The position numbers were made by a program, and so were the translations under genes. From positions 868,001 to 932,000 of the forward strand of contig NZ_QWFZ01000003.1 of assembly GCF_003576315.1 (NCBI RefSeq): DNA of 64,000 nt, in the 5' to 3' direction. The notes beneath the pieces are model-generated. The model was not told where the DNA came from. It made no database searches and saw only the letters and a list, made by a program, of their open reading frames with translations. This document shows, one piece after another, positions 49,154-57,638 of this stretch; the stretch's first letter is position 1; each line of letters starts with the position of its first letter. Source of the DNA: Henriciella mobilis (GTDB lineage: Bacteria > Pseudomonadota > Alphaproteobacteria > Caulobacterales > Hyphomonadaceae).

Positions 49154-49918
49154 TCAATCCTCGAAAACGGGGGCTCTTTTCTGGGCGAAAGCGGCGGCGG
49201 CTTCGGCAAATTCGGGCGACTGGAGCTGGGCTGCGAAGATCTCGCCCTCGGCGCGCATCTGGTCGGCAATTTCGGCGGTCCGGGAGTTGATCAGTGCCTT
49301 CGACTTGAGGATGGCCGTCGGTGCGGAGGCGGCGATTTTCTGCGCCGTTGCCATGGCGGCACCGAGCAGTTCCTCATCGCGCTGGACACGCGAGACGAGG
49401 CCGCAGGCCAGCGCTTCGTCTGCCGTCAGGATGCGGCCGGCCAGCAGCACTTCATTGGCCATGGAGCGGCCGACAATGCGCGGCAGCAGCAGCGACGAAC
49501 CGGCTTCCGGCACCAGGCCAAGCTGGGTGAAGGGGGCGCGGAAATTCGCCGACTGGGCGGCGAAGGAAATGTCACAATGCAGCAGCATGGTCAGGCCGAC
49601 GCCGATGGCCGGGCCATTCACGGCCGCGATGATCGGCTTGTAGGCATCGCGGATCGCATTCAGGAAGCGCGTCACCGGCGGTGTCCCGGTTTCGCGCTCT
49701 TCGATGGAGGCAAAGTCGGAGAGGTCGTTGCCGGCCGTGAACATGTCGCCTTCGCCAGTGATGACGATGGCGCGGACGGCTTTGTTCGTGTTCGCATCGA
49801 CAATTGCGTCCGCCATCTTGCCATACATCGCCTGGGTCAGCGCATTCTTGCGCTCGGGCCGGGCGATGGTGATGGTCAGGATGCGGTCGGAAAGGTCGAG
49901 CTTGATATGATCGGTCAT
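49154..49918 (-). CDS. Enoyl-CoA hydratase/isomerase family protein
   Basis: The 254-residue crotonase-fold protein has ITIARPERKNALTQAMYGKMADAI, FTAGNDLSDFAS, VNGPAIGVGLTMLLHCDISFAAQSANFRAPFTQLGLVPEAGSSLLLPRIVG and a C-terminal AEAAAAFAQKRAPVF. The two glycine-rich oxyanion-hole segments are seen. One of the usual catalytic Glu positions appears as EAGSS (Glu present); the partner Glu position is less clear, so hydratase vs isomerase/other crotonase cannot be set. The ATG at 49918 is preceded by GAGGACACCGCC. Confidence 0.87.
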   Translation of the reverse strand: MTDHIKLDLSDRILTITIARPERKNALTQAMYGKMADAIVDANTNKAVRAIVITGEGDMFTAGNDLSDFASIEERETGTPPVTRFLNAIRDAYKPIIAAVNGPAIGVGLTMLLHCDISFAAQSANFRAPFTQLGLVPEAGSSLLLPRIVGRSMANEVLLAGRILTADEALACGLVSRVQRDEELLGAAMATAQKIAASAPTAILKSKALINSRTAEIADQMRAEGEIFAAQLQSPEFAEAAAAFAQKRAPVFED

Positions 49919-50053
49919 GGCGGTGTCCTCGGTCAGGTCTTGGCGCTTATTGAGCAGGATGCACCGCGCCGGGCAAGCCATGCCCCTGCGGCGGCGGGGC
50001 ATTAGGGAATTTCACGGATAGCGCGCGTGCGCCGGGCGGTGTTGATGGCGCTT

Positions 50054-51409
50054 ATGAGACATGACTGGATCCCATTCGCCTGCGCCGCCGTGCCGCGCTA
50101 TACGAGCTACCCGACCGCGGTGCAGTTCCATACCGGCATTGCCGAACCTGCTGCGAGCGACTGGGCGGCCAGTGTCGATCATGACGATCCGATTTCGATC
50201 TATGTCCACGTGCCCTTCTGTGAGCGGCTGTGCTGGTATTGCGGCTGCCATACCAGCGTGCCGAACGGCTATGGCCGGATCGAGCGCTATCTCGATTACC
50301 TGCACAAGGAAATCGAGCTGTGGGCCAGCCGCCTCGGGCCGCATGGCGGGGTCAGGCACCTGCACTTCGGCGGCGGCTCGCCCAATGCCCTGTCGGCGGA
50401 GGATTTCGTCGAGGTCTCCGAACATATCTGCGAAGCTTTCGGTCTCCTGCCGGAGGCCGAATTTGCCGTCGAGCTGGACCCGCGCTCACTGACGCCCGAG
50501 CGCATCGCGGCCATGGCCGTGAGCGGTGTGACACGGGCCAGTCTCGGCGTGCAGACCCTGGCGCCAAACGTGCAGCAGGCGATCAACCGGGTGCAGTCGC
50601 GCGAGATGATCGCATTCGCGGTCGAGGACCTGCGCGAGGCCGGCATCCCGGCGATCAATATGGACCTGATGTATGGCCTGCCGCACCAGAGCGTCGACGA
50701 CGTCATCGATGCGGCCTGCTTTGCGGCGGCCACCGGCGCCGACCGGGTCGCAGTGTTCGGCTATGCGCATGTGCCGTGGTTCGCCAAGCACCAGCGTGCG
50801 ATCGATTCCGCCGCGCTGCCGGGCGTGAATGAGCGGTTCGACCAGGCTGACGCCGTCACCGAAACCCTGACATCGGCCGGCTATGCTGCCATTGGCCTCG
50901 ACCATTTCGCGCGGCCCGGCGACGAGATGGCACGCGCGGCCTCCGAGGGCCGCCTCCGGCGCAACTTTCAGGGCTATACGACCGATCCGTGCGAGACGCT
51001 GATCGGCCTCGGCCAGTCGTCGATCTCGGCCTTCCGGCAGGGTTTCGTGCAGAACACGAAGGACCGCAGGGCTTGGGAAGACGCTGTACGCGAAGGCCGG
51101 CTGGCCAGCGAAAAGGGCCTCAAGCTGGGTACCCAGGACCGCCTGCGCGGCCGCGCCATCGAGGCGCTGATGTGCAACCTCTCCGTCGACACGGCGGCTG
51201 TCTGCCGGGAATTCGGTCTTGCCGAGGACAGCCTCGATTGCGCGCTGGAACGGGCCCAGCCGCTTGAAGTGGCGGGCCTCTGCACGATTGACGGGCGCCG
51301 TCTCACCGTGCCGGAAGAGGCGCGCACCCTGCTGCGCACCGTGGCGCGCTGCTTCGACGAATATGTGCCCCGCGCCAATGCCGAGCCGCGCCACGCCAAG
51401 GCAGTCTGA
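50054..51409 (+). CDS. hemN: Oxygen-independent coproporphyrinogen III oxidase HemN
   Basis: HemN is a radical-SAM enzyme that oxidatively decarboxylates coproporphyrinogen III under low oxygen for heme synthesis. The 451-residue protein has the cluster motif PFCERLCWYCGCHT (Cys56, Cys60, Cys63) and characteristic segments VPRYTSYPTAVQF, HLHFGGGSPN and NMDLMYGLPHQS. The ATG at 50054 matches the usual N-terminus; ATG 50045 and GTG 50027 are alternatives. No FNR box was found in the upstream 135 bp. It is convergent with the P450 gene. Confidence 0.94.
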   Translation: MRHDWIPFACAAVPRYTSYPTAVQFHTGIAEPAASDWAASVDHDDPISIYVHVPFCERLCWYCGCHTSVPNGYGRIERYLDYLHKEIELWASRLGPHGGVRHLHFGGGSPNALSAEDFVEVSEHICEAFGLLPEAEFAVELDPRSLTPERIAAMAVSGVTRASLGVQTLAPNVQQAINRVQSREMIAFAVEDLREAGIPAINMDLMYGLPHQSVDDVIDAACFAAATGADRVAVFGYAHVPWFAKHQRAIDSAALPGVNERFDQADAVTETLTSAGYAAIGLDHFARPGDEMARAASEGRLRRNFQGYTTDPCETLIGLGQSSISAFRQGFVQNTKDRRAWEDAVREGRLASEKGLKLGTQDRLRGRAIEALMCNLSVDTAAVCREFGLAEDSLDCALERAQPLEVAGLCTIDGRRLTVPEEARTLLRTVARCFDEYVPRANAEPRHAKAV

Positions 51410-51421
51410 CCCGGCTTGCGT

Positions 51422-52660
51422 CTAGGCGCCGGTCTCGACCTCAAGCGTTTCCAGGCCCCGGAAGAAGGGCAGGGTGCGCCAGACAAGCGGCGCATCGGCC
51501 AGCTTCATGTCCGGATAGCGCTCGAACAGTTTCACATAGACATGCCGCGCCTCGATCCGGGCCAGCGGCGCACCGATGCAGATGTGCGGCCCACCGCCAA
51601 AGGCGACGTGCGAGGGCCGTTTGACCGTGATGTCGAACCGGTCCGGCTGATCGAACGTGCCGGCATCGCGATTGGCCGAGGCGAGTGAGCAGAACACCGT
51701 CTGGCGCGCCTTGACCGGGCAGCCGCCAATCTCCCGCTCATCCGGCGAAATCCGCGAGGTTGCAGAGACGGGTGCCTCATAGCGCAGCACTTCCTCGACG
51801 GCCTGGCCGGCCAGGCCCGGATCGGCCTTCAGGGCTTCAAGCTGGTCGGGATGGGTCAGGAACAGCCAGACGCCATTGCCGATCAGGTCTGTCGTCGTGA
51901 GGTTGCCGCCGACCAGCAGGGCTTCCAGGTTCCGCCGGAGTTCCTCATCGCTGATATCGGCCTCGCCGGAGGCCTGCAGGGCGACCATGTCGCTGACGAG
52001 ATCGTCCTGCGGCTCGGCCCGCCGCGCTGCGATAAGATCGTCAAAATAGGCGTTGATGGCGTCTGCCGATCGGACGAGATGGGCGGTCTCTTCCTCGGTC
52101 CGCACCGGGTTGAGCGACAGGATCACCCCTTCCGACCAGTCGCGGAACTCCGCCAGCCTGTTTTCATCGACGCCAAGGATGCGGGCGATGACCAGGACGG
52201 GGATCGGCACGGCGATGTCGTTCATCAGGTCGAAGCGGCCGCTTTCCGGCGCCGCCTCGATGATCTCGTCAATGATCGCCTCGATCTCGGGCTTCATCTT
52301 CTGGATGCGTGCATAGAAGGCTTTCGCCAGCGGCAGGCGGATGCGGGCATGATCGGGATCGTCGAGGAAGAGGATGGAGGGCTGCTCCATCTCGCCGCTC
52401 TCCTCATCGACCAGCCGGCGCGAGAGCGAGCCCTCCTCAGCCTTGCTGGGAAGGCGCACATAGCTGCGGTCATTCACTGTGGCGCGGATGTCTTCATAGC
52501 GGGTCAGGAACCACGTCTTCGCCATTTCGTCGCGCATCACGGGGCAATGTTCGCGCAGCTGCTTCAGCGGCGTGTGCGGGTCGCTCCGCGCATCCGGATC
52601 GAAGGCTGATACCTGGAAAATGCTCTGGGGTATGTCTTTTGGGTTCGTACCGTCGGCCAT
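51422..52660 (-). CDS. Cytochrome P450
   Basis: The 412-residue soluble protein is a bacterial class I P450. The heme ligand loop VAFGGGPHICIGAPLARIEARH has Cys361. The ExxR-bearing segment QAVEEVLRYEAPVSATSRIS is intact, and the I-helix region LEALLVGGNLTTTDLIGNGVW shows a variant of the A/G-G-x-x-T core (GGNLTT). Substrate unknown. No ferredoxin or ferredoxin reductase is adjacent, so its redox partner must be elsewhere. AAGGGAGGAAAAAC before the ATG at 52660 is a strong ribosome binding site. Confidence 0.95.
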   Translation of the reverse strand: MADGTNPKDIPQSIFQVSAFDPDARSDPHTPLKQLREHCPVMRDEMAKTWFLTRYEDIRATVNDRSYVRLPSKAEEGSLSRRLVDEESGEMEQPSILFLDDPDHARIRLPLAKAFYARIQKMKPEIEAIIDEIIEAAPESGRFDLMNDIAVPIPVLVIARILGVDENRLAEFRDWSEGVILSLNPVRTEEETAHLVRSADAINAYFDDLIAARRAEPQDDLVSDMVALQASGEADISDEELRRNLEALLVGGNLTTTDLIGNGVWLFLTHPDQLEALKADPGLAGQAVEEVLRYEAPVSATSRISPDEREIGGCPVKARQTVFCSLASANRDAGTFDQPDRFDITVKRPSHVAFGGGPHICIGAPLARIEARHVYVKLFERYPDMKLADAPLVWRTLPFFRGLETLEVETGA

Positions 52661-52789
52661 GTTTTTCCTCCCTTTATTCTGTTTTGAGGCATCATAGCGC
52701 CAAATCGCCCGCATGGCTTGGTTTGCGCGGCGTCACCGGTACCGGGAATTGAATTGACTTCCTGCCGGGAACGTCAGACTCCTTGATGC

Positions 52790-53209
52790 ATGGAGAGCAT
52801 GAACAGGCTCATTGGCCGCTACAGGGGACAGATCAAGGAGCGCGCACGCCTGTCGCGTTACATCCTTGTGCTTGCCATCATGGCGACCCTGACCTGTTTC
52901 GTCGTCTTCGTCTCGACCCTGTCGGGCAAGTACCCGCTGCCGATGGGGGCGGACCTGTTGTCCGACAATCCCGAGCGCCTGCTGGGCGCCACGAATTTCT
53001 TCATGATGACGGCTGTCGGCGCGGCGCTGAACATGTGGCGCTTCCGCCAGATGCGCATCAAGCTGATGATCGCCGAAGCCTTCATCCGCGAAAATGACAA
53101 TGACACGGCCATGAAGCTGCTGCTGGAGCCTGTCTTCGGCGACCAGGTCTGGCAGGATAACCAGAACAAGGCGCCGAAAGGCCGCATCCGCGTGAGGATC
53201 CCGCGATGA
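52790..53209 (+). CDS. Two-helix membrane protein of a membrane/TPR operon
   Basis: The 139-residue protein has two hydrophobic segments (about residues 24-46 and 67-83) and a basic C-terminal tail (KGRIRVRIPR). I do not recognise it. Its stop overlaps the start of the next gene by 4 bp (ATGA, 53206-53209), and both proteins are membrane-associated, so they probably act together. The ATG at 52790 has an in-frame ATG at 52799 as alternative. The P450 gene lies divergent upstream. Confidence 0.6.
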   Translation: MESMNRLIGRYRGQIKERARLSRYILVLAIMATLTCFVVFVSTLSGKYPLPMGADLLSDNPERLLGATNFFMMTAVGAALNMWRFRQMRIKLMIAEAFIRENDNDTAMKLLLEPVFGDQVWQDNQNKAPKGRIRVRIPR

Positions 53210-54579
53210 GTGAAACAACCGACGAGCAGCGCATCACTTCAGCCGACCTGCTGGCCGAACTGCGAGAGGAGCAGCAGAGCTTCCGGTTCCTGATGACCGC
53301 CCTGGCGGCGATTATCGGCATGGCTGCCGTCATCGTGGCTGGCAGCGTGATCTATTTCTACATGGAGCTGTCCGGGCTGAAGTCGCAATATGCCGAGCAG
53401 ACCCGGCTCAACGAGATGAATCTGCGCATCGTCGCCGGCGAGGCCGGGCGCCAGCGCGAGTCCACGCAAGCCGCCATTGTCGCCATCCGCGAAGAGAATG
53501 AAGCGGCCCGCCGGCAGGCCGAACTCGCCCGGGAAATCCAGCGGGCCGACTCGGTCAAGCAGGCCGCCGGCTACAAGGAAAACGCGATCGAGCTCGCGCA
53601 GAAGCACTTTCTCGGCATCCCGCTCAATGAGGTGACCTCGCAGGTGATCGCGGTTGTGCTCCGCGCCGACGGGACCGATGGCGAGCTATTGTCGTCCGCC
53701 GACCGGCTGATGTTGCATGCGGCGCTGGAGGATTGGGGCGACCAGAACAGCGAGGCGGTGCGCACCGCGCTCAACACGCTTTACCAGGACGGTGAAAGCC
53801 TGGCTGACCAGGCACGCGGCGCGGCTGGTCTTGCGGCGCTGGAATATCGCTCTGCCAGCGACAATTCGCTCGGCTGGAACCGGGGCTGCTCGACGGTCGT
53901 CGACTATGTGAACCAGGCCTCTGCGCGCGGCCTCGAAGCACCAATGCTGTTGCTCTGGAAAGGCCAGTGCCTGCGCAAGCGCGGCGATGCGCTGACGGCT
54001 TACCAGGCCTTCAGCAAGGCGGCGACCATGCTGGAAGGCGGCGATTTCGAGGAGACGCTGTTGCACGCCCAGCTCGCCCATCACGGCGTCGGCACGACGC
54101 TGGTTGCCCTTGTCGCCAGCGAGGAACTCCCGCCCGGTGAGGACTCCGAGACGGCGCTGCAGGAAGCCCTGTCGGAGCTGCGCGAAGCCGCCCGAATCCG
54201 CGGCGAGCGCGGCGCGACCTCGGTCGGTGTGGCCTACACGGAAGAGAATATCGGATTCATCCATATCCTCGACCGGGACTGGCAGGCCGCGCTTGAGCAC
54301 ACCAAGCGCATCGACGACATTCTCCCGCTCGCGTGGAACCTGACCGTTCGCCACATCGCAGCAATGGAGAATGAAAAGGCGCTGAAGAGCGCCGGGGCAT
54401 CGCGCGACGAGATCCGGAAAATGCAGACGATCCAGAACGATACCCGCCTCGTGCTCGGCCTGATGGAATGCAACCAGATCGACCGGCCTGAGCTGAAGCG
54501 CCTCTTGCCGCCGCGCTACAGCAGCACGGTCGACGACCTCTCGCGCCACTGCGACGCCGACGCCGGCGGGTCGCTATGA
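53206..54579 (+). CDS. Membrane-anchored coiled-coil/TPR-like protein
   Basis: This 457-residue protein has a hydrophobic helix at about residues 28-54 (FLMTALAAIIGMAAVIVAGSVIYFYMEL). A coiled-coil-like charged region follows (SQYAEQTRLNEMNLRIVAGEAGRQRESTQAAIVAIREENEAARRQAELAREIQRAD). Later segments such as GDALTAYQAFSKAATMLEGGDF and DRDWQAALEHTKRIDDILPLAW look like TPR helices. I do not know the family. Pairing with the upstream two-helix protein (4-bp overlap) suggests a protein complex at the membrane. Confidence 0.65.
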   Translation: MSETTDEQRITSADLLAELREEQQSFRFLMTALAAIIGMAAVIVAGSVIYFYMELSGLKSQYAEQTRLNEMNLRIVAGEAGRQRESTQAAIVAIREENEAARRQAELAREIQRADSVKQAAGYKENAIELAQKHFLGIPLNEVTSQVIAVVLRADGTDGELLSSADRLMLHAALEDWGDQNSEAVRTALNTLYQDGESLADQARGAAGLAALEYRSASDNSLGWNRGCSTVVDYVNQASARGLEAPMLLLWKGQCLRKRGDALTAYQAFSKAATMLEGGDFEETLLHAQLAHHGVGTTLVALVASEELPPGEDSETALQEALSELREAARIRGERGATSVGVAYTEENIGFIHILDRDWQAALEHTKRIDDILPLAWNLTVRHIAAMENEKALKSAGASRDEIRKMQTIQNDTRLVLGLMECNQIDRPELKRLLPPRYSSTVDDLSRHCDADAGGSL

Positions 54580-55224
54580 TGCACTGGAGGTGCTACTCGA
54601 AATCCAACAGCGGGCATTCGGAGGAGCCGATCATTCTGGATGGCAAATTGTCAGCTTCTGAGACGAAGCTTTACGTGAAATTCGTTGGCTGACTTAATGT
54701 CCAATAGTCAGGAATTCTGCTCGGCTTTGCCGCCTGGGGTCACCGTAAAATTAGGAGGCTGACTAGGCGGTTCCGGCGCGTTTTGTATGTACTCAGCAAG
54801 AACTTCGAAGATAGGATTTTTGGATGAAGCCCATGAATTCACTAATTCTTCGACCCGTTCTGGCCCAACCTCTTTTGAGGTTTCATAAAGCTGCCAGCTG
54901 AGCTGCGTGACACTTCTGATCATCAGCTTCTGAAAATCCATCTGATTATCCATCACGGTGTTCCTCGGACGGCCGAACGTCATTATCCCGAGAGCAATCA
55001 AAACAGTCTAACATTTTTACGCTGCTAAATTGAGCCGCCCTTGTGCGTGGCAATTACGTTACTATGCGGCCTGCCTATAAGTCGGAAGCGAGTCTTCTTG
55101 GTAGGCTGTTGTTTAAACAGTCGAGCTCTATAACCGCCTCCATTTGTGGGGAGAAGAGAGTTTATTGAACTCAGCGCAGCCCCAAGTTTCTCATGGCATT
55201 GAGTGCCAAACAAAAAATGGTACT
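54580..55224. other. AT-rich gap between membrane/TPR operon and recF
   Basis: This 645-bp interval is visibly AT-richer than the flanks. It holds one weak minus-strand ORF (54708-54953), a GTTTAAAC core near 55111 and a spurious 62-codon frame at 55025-55213. Nothing in it is a recognised gene. The composition suggests inserted DNA or an old remnant. Confidence 0.6.
54708..54953 (-). CDS. Hypothetical 81-residue protein (uncertain)
   Basis: The product MDNQMDFQKLMIRSVTQLSWQLYETSKEVGPERVEELVNSWASSKNPIFEVLAEYIQNAPEPP ends in a proline-rich tail (SQPPNFTVTPGGKAEQNS). The helical part looks real, but I have no family. The ATG at 54953 has an upstream ATG in frame at 55001 with more residues and no obvious ribosome binding site. 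AT-rich base composition could mean foreign origin. Treat as a possible gene. Confidence 0.4.
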   Translation of the reverse strand: MDNQMDFQKLMIRSVTQLSWQLYETSKEVGPERVEELVNSWASSKNPIFEVLAEYIQNAPEPPSQPPNFTVTPGGKAEQNS

Positions 55225-56334
55225 TTAAACCTTCACTGCTTTACCATCTTGGACCTCAAAACGCTGTGCGCGGTCCCAGAAGGCCTCGAAGAGGAAGGCT
55301 TCCGTGCCCGTCAGCCAGGCCTGGCCGCCCAGTGCGCAAAGCTCGTCGAACAGGGCCGCGCGGCGGTCGGCATCGAGGTGGGCAGCGGCCTCGTCCAGCA
55401 GCAGGATGGGCGAGGGCCCCTCGCCGTCTTTCGCTAGCGCTGCAGCAGAAGCGAGGATGAGCCCGATGAGCAGCGCTTTCTGCTGGCCGGTCGAGGCATC
55501 GCCCGCAGGCATGCCGGTGGGGCGGTGGATGACAGAAAGATCGGTACGGTGCGGGCCGGAAAGCGTCCGTCCGGCGGCCATGTCGCGGCGGCGCCCGGTG
55601 CGCAGAGCCTCGGTCAGGGTTTCGAAGATGCTCTTGAAGTCCTCGCCCGCCATGGCAGCCTGCTCGGCTTCGCCATCGAGGGAAAGATCGCCCTTCGGAA
55701 AGAAGCCTTCGGGCCGGGCATCGACGGCAGCTTGCAGCGCTTCCAGGACATGGGCGCGGTTCACCGCAATCTCGGCGCCCGCTTCGGCCATCCGCGTCTC
55801 GATGGCATCGGCCCAGGCCGGGTCGACATGGCCGCGCTCGAGCAGCGCATTTCGCTCGCGCATCGCGCGTTCGTATCGCGCTGCCGCCGTGCCGTGCGAA
55901 GGGATATGCGCCATGACCTGCCGGTCGAAAAAGCGCCGCCGGTCTGACGCCCCGCCCCGGAATACCCCGTCCATGGCGGGCGTCAGCCAGACGATGCGGA
56001 TCAGTTCGGCAAGGTCGGAGGCCTGGCTCGGTGCGCCATCGATCCGCACGACGCGCTTGGAGCTGGTGCCGTCGGTTTCGAGGCCGACGCCGATCCGGCG
56101 GTCATCGACGGTTGCCGAGATGGTCCAGGCGCCGCCGGCATCGTGGCGGGCAAGATCGGCGAGGGTTGCGCTTCGAAGCCCGCGTCCGGGGCCGAGCTGG
56201 GAGACCGCTTCGAGCAGGTTCGTCTTGCCCGCGCCATTCGGGCCGAACAGGCAGACATGCCGCCCATCGAGATCGAGCGACAGCGTCTCGTAGTTGCGGA
56301 AATCCTTGAGGCGCAGGCGGGTAAGGGCGGTCAT
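55225..56334 (-). CDS. recF: DNA replication and repair protein RecF
   Basis: RecF is an SMC-like ATPase that helps RecOR load RecA at gaps. The 369-residue protein has Walker A LFGPNGAGKTNLLEAVSQLGPG, the signature region DASTGQQKALLIGLILA, and Walker B ILLLDEAAAHLDADRRA. The N-terminal start ALTRLRLKDFRNYETLSLDL is canonical. It lies 9 bp downstream of dnaN on the same strand and is the last gene of the dnaN-recF unit. Length is normal. Confidence 0.97.
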   Translation of the reverse strand: MTALTRLRLKDFRNYETLSLDLDGRHVCLFGPNGAGKTNLLEAVSQLGPGRGLRSATLADLARHDAGGAWTISATVDDRRIGVGLETDGTSSKRVVRIDGAPSQASDLAELIRIVWLTPAMDGVFRGGASDRRRFFDRQVMAHIPSHGTAAARYERAMRERNALLERGHVDPAWADAIETRMAEAGAEIAVNRAHVLEALQAAVDARPEGFFPKGDLSLDGEAEQAAMAGEDFKSIFETLTEALRTGRRRDMAAGRTLSGPHRTDLSVIHRPTGMPAGDASTGQQKALLIGLILASAAALAKDGEGPSPILLLDEAAAHLDADRRAALFDELCALGGQAWLTGTEAFLFEAFWDRAQRFEVQDGKAVKV

Positions 56335-56343
56335 CGCCCCCGC

Positions 56344-57462
56344 TTACACCCGAAGCGGCATGAGCACATAACGGCAGGCCGCATCGCCCGGATCGAGGAT
56401 CAGCGCCGGGGAGGCTGGATCATTGAGCAGGAATTCTGCGTCCTCGGCTTCGATCTGGGCGGTCACGTCGAGCAGGTATTTCGCGTTGAAGCCGATCTCC
56501 ATCGGCTCTTCACTATACTCGCACTCGATCTCCTCGTGGCCCTGTCCGGTCTCGGCGGAGTTCACCGCGAGGATGACCTTGCCCGGTTCGATCGACAGCT
56601 TCACCGAGCGCGAGCGTTCGGCCGAAACGGTCGAGACGCGGTCGACGGCGGCTTCGAAGGACTTGTTGTCGATGACAAGGCGCTTGTCATTGCCCTTAGG
56701 AATGACGCGCGCATAGTCCGGGAAGGAGCCGTCGATGAGCTTGGAGGTCAGGACGGCGCGGCCCGCGCGGAAGACGATCTTGGTGTCCGAAACGGCGATC
56801 GAGACGTCGCCGTCGACCTGGTCGATCAGGCGGCGCACCTCTCCGATCGCCTTGCGCGGGACGATGACGCCTTCAATGCCCTCGGCGCCTTTCGGGGCCG
56901 GGGCATCAGCGAGGGCCAGGCGGTGGCCGTCAGTCGCGACCGTGCGCAGGACCTTTTTCCCGTCGCTATCGGCGGCGTGGAAATAGACGCCGTTTAGATA
57001 GTAGCGGGTTTCTTCGGTCGAGATGGCAAAGCGCGTCTTGTCGATCAGACGGCGCAGGTCGCCCGCATCGAGGTCGAACTTGATGGCGCTGTCATCGCCG
57101 GTCATGGTCTGGAAATCGGTTGCCGGCAGGGTCGGCAGAGCGAATTGCGAGCGGCCCGAGCGGATGGAAAGACGGCGGTTCTCCGGGTTCAGCTCCAGTT
57201 CGACATCGGCGCCAGCTGGCAGCTTGCGAACCACATCGAAGAGCGTTCCGGCCGGCGCGGTGATTGCGCCCTCGCTGGACACCTGGGCATCGGCGCTGTC
57301 TACCGCCTCAATGTCGAGGTCGGTCGCCACGAAGGTGACTTCCGGCCCTTTCGCCTCGATCAGCACGTTGGACAGGATCGGAATCGTATTGCGCCGCTCC
57401 ACCACGTTCTGCACGTGAGACAGTGCGTTCAGGAGGTCGCTTCTCTCGATCGTCAACTTCAT
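56344..57462 (-). CDS. dnaN: DNA polymerase III sliding clamp DnaN
   Basis: DnaN is the beta clamp that tethers Pol III to DNA. The 372-residue protein has the three-domain clamp pattern: MKLTIERSDLLNALSHVQNVVERRNTIPILSNVLIEAKG at the N-terminus and the C-terminal DPASPALILDPGDAACRYVLMPLRV, matching the hydrophobic cleft and the final VLMPLR signature. A TTG directly before the ATG at 57462 is not preferred. It sits between dnaA (177 bp) and recF (9 bp), with probable co-transcription with recF. Confidence 0.97.
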   Translation of the reverse strand: MKLTIERSDLLNALSHVQNVVERRNTIPILSNVLIEAKGPEVTFVATDLDIEAVDSADAQVSSEGAITAPAGTLFDVVRKLPAGADVELELNPENRRLSIRSGRSQFALPTLPATDFQTMTGDDSAIKFDLDAGDLRRLIDKTRFAISTEETRYYLNGVYFHAADSDGKKVLRTVATDGHRLALADAPAPKGAEGIEGVIVPRKAIGEVRRLIDQVDGDVSIAVSDTKIVFRAGRAVLTSKLIDGSFPDYARVIPKGNDKRLVIDNKSFEAAVDRVSTVSAERSRSVKLSIEPGKVILAVNSAETGQGHEEIECEYSEEPMEIGFNAKYLLDVTAQIEAEDAEFLLNDPASPALILDPGDAACRYVLMPLRV

Positions 57463-57638
57463 CAATCAGCCCATATGCCGAGGCGGTCTTCCGGTCGCCG
57501 CCTTGTCCTCGTTGCCTGTAACCGTTCCGCCGAATGCGAATCGGCCCGCTCCTCGAAAGAAGCGGGCCGGATACCCTTGTCAAAATTGGCCAAATTGCAA
57601 GCCCCCGTCAGCCGGTTGAGGGCCGGATTCTGGGGAAA

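Noticed and set aside
55025-55213. 62-codon minus-strand ORF in the AT-rich gap
   Set aside because: No ribosome binding site, no family resemblance and mixed composition; too weak to call.
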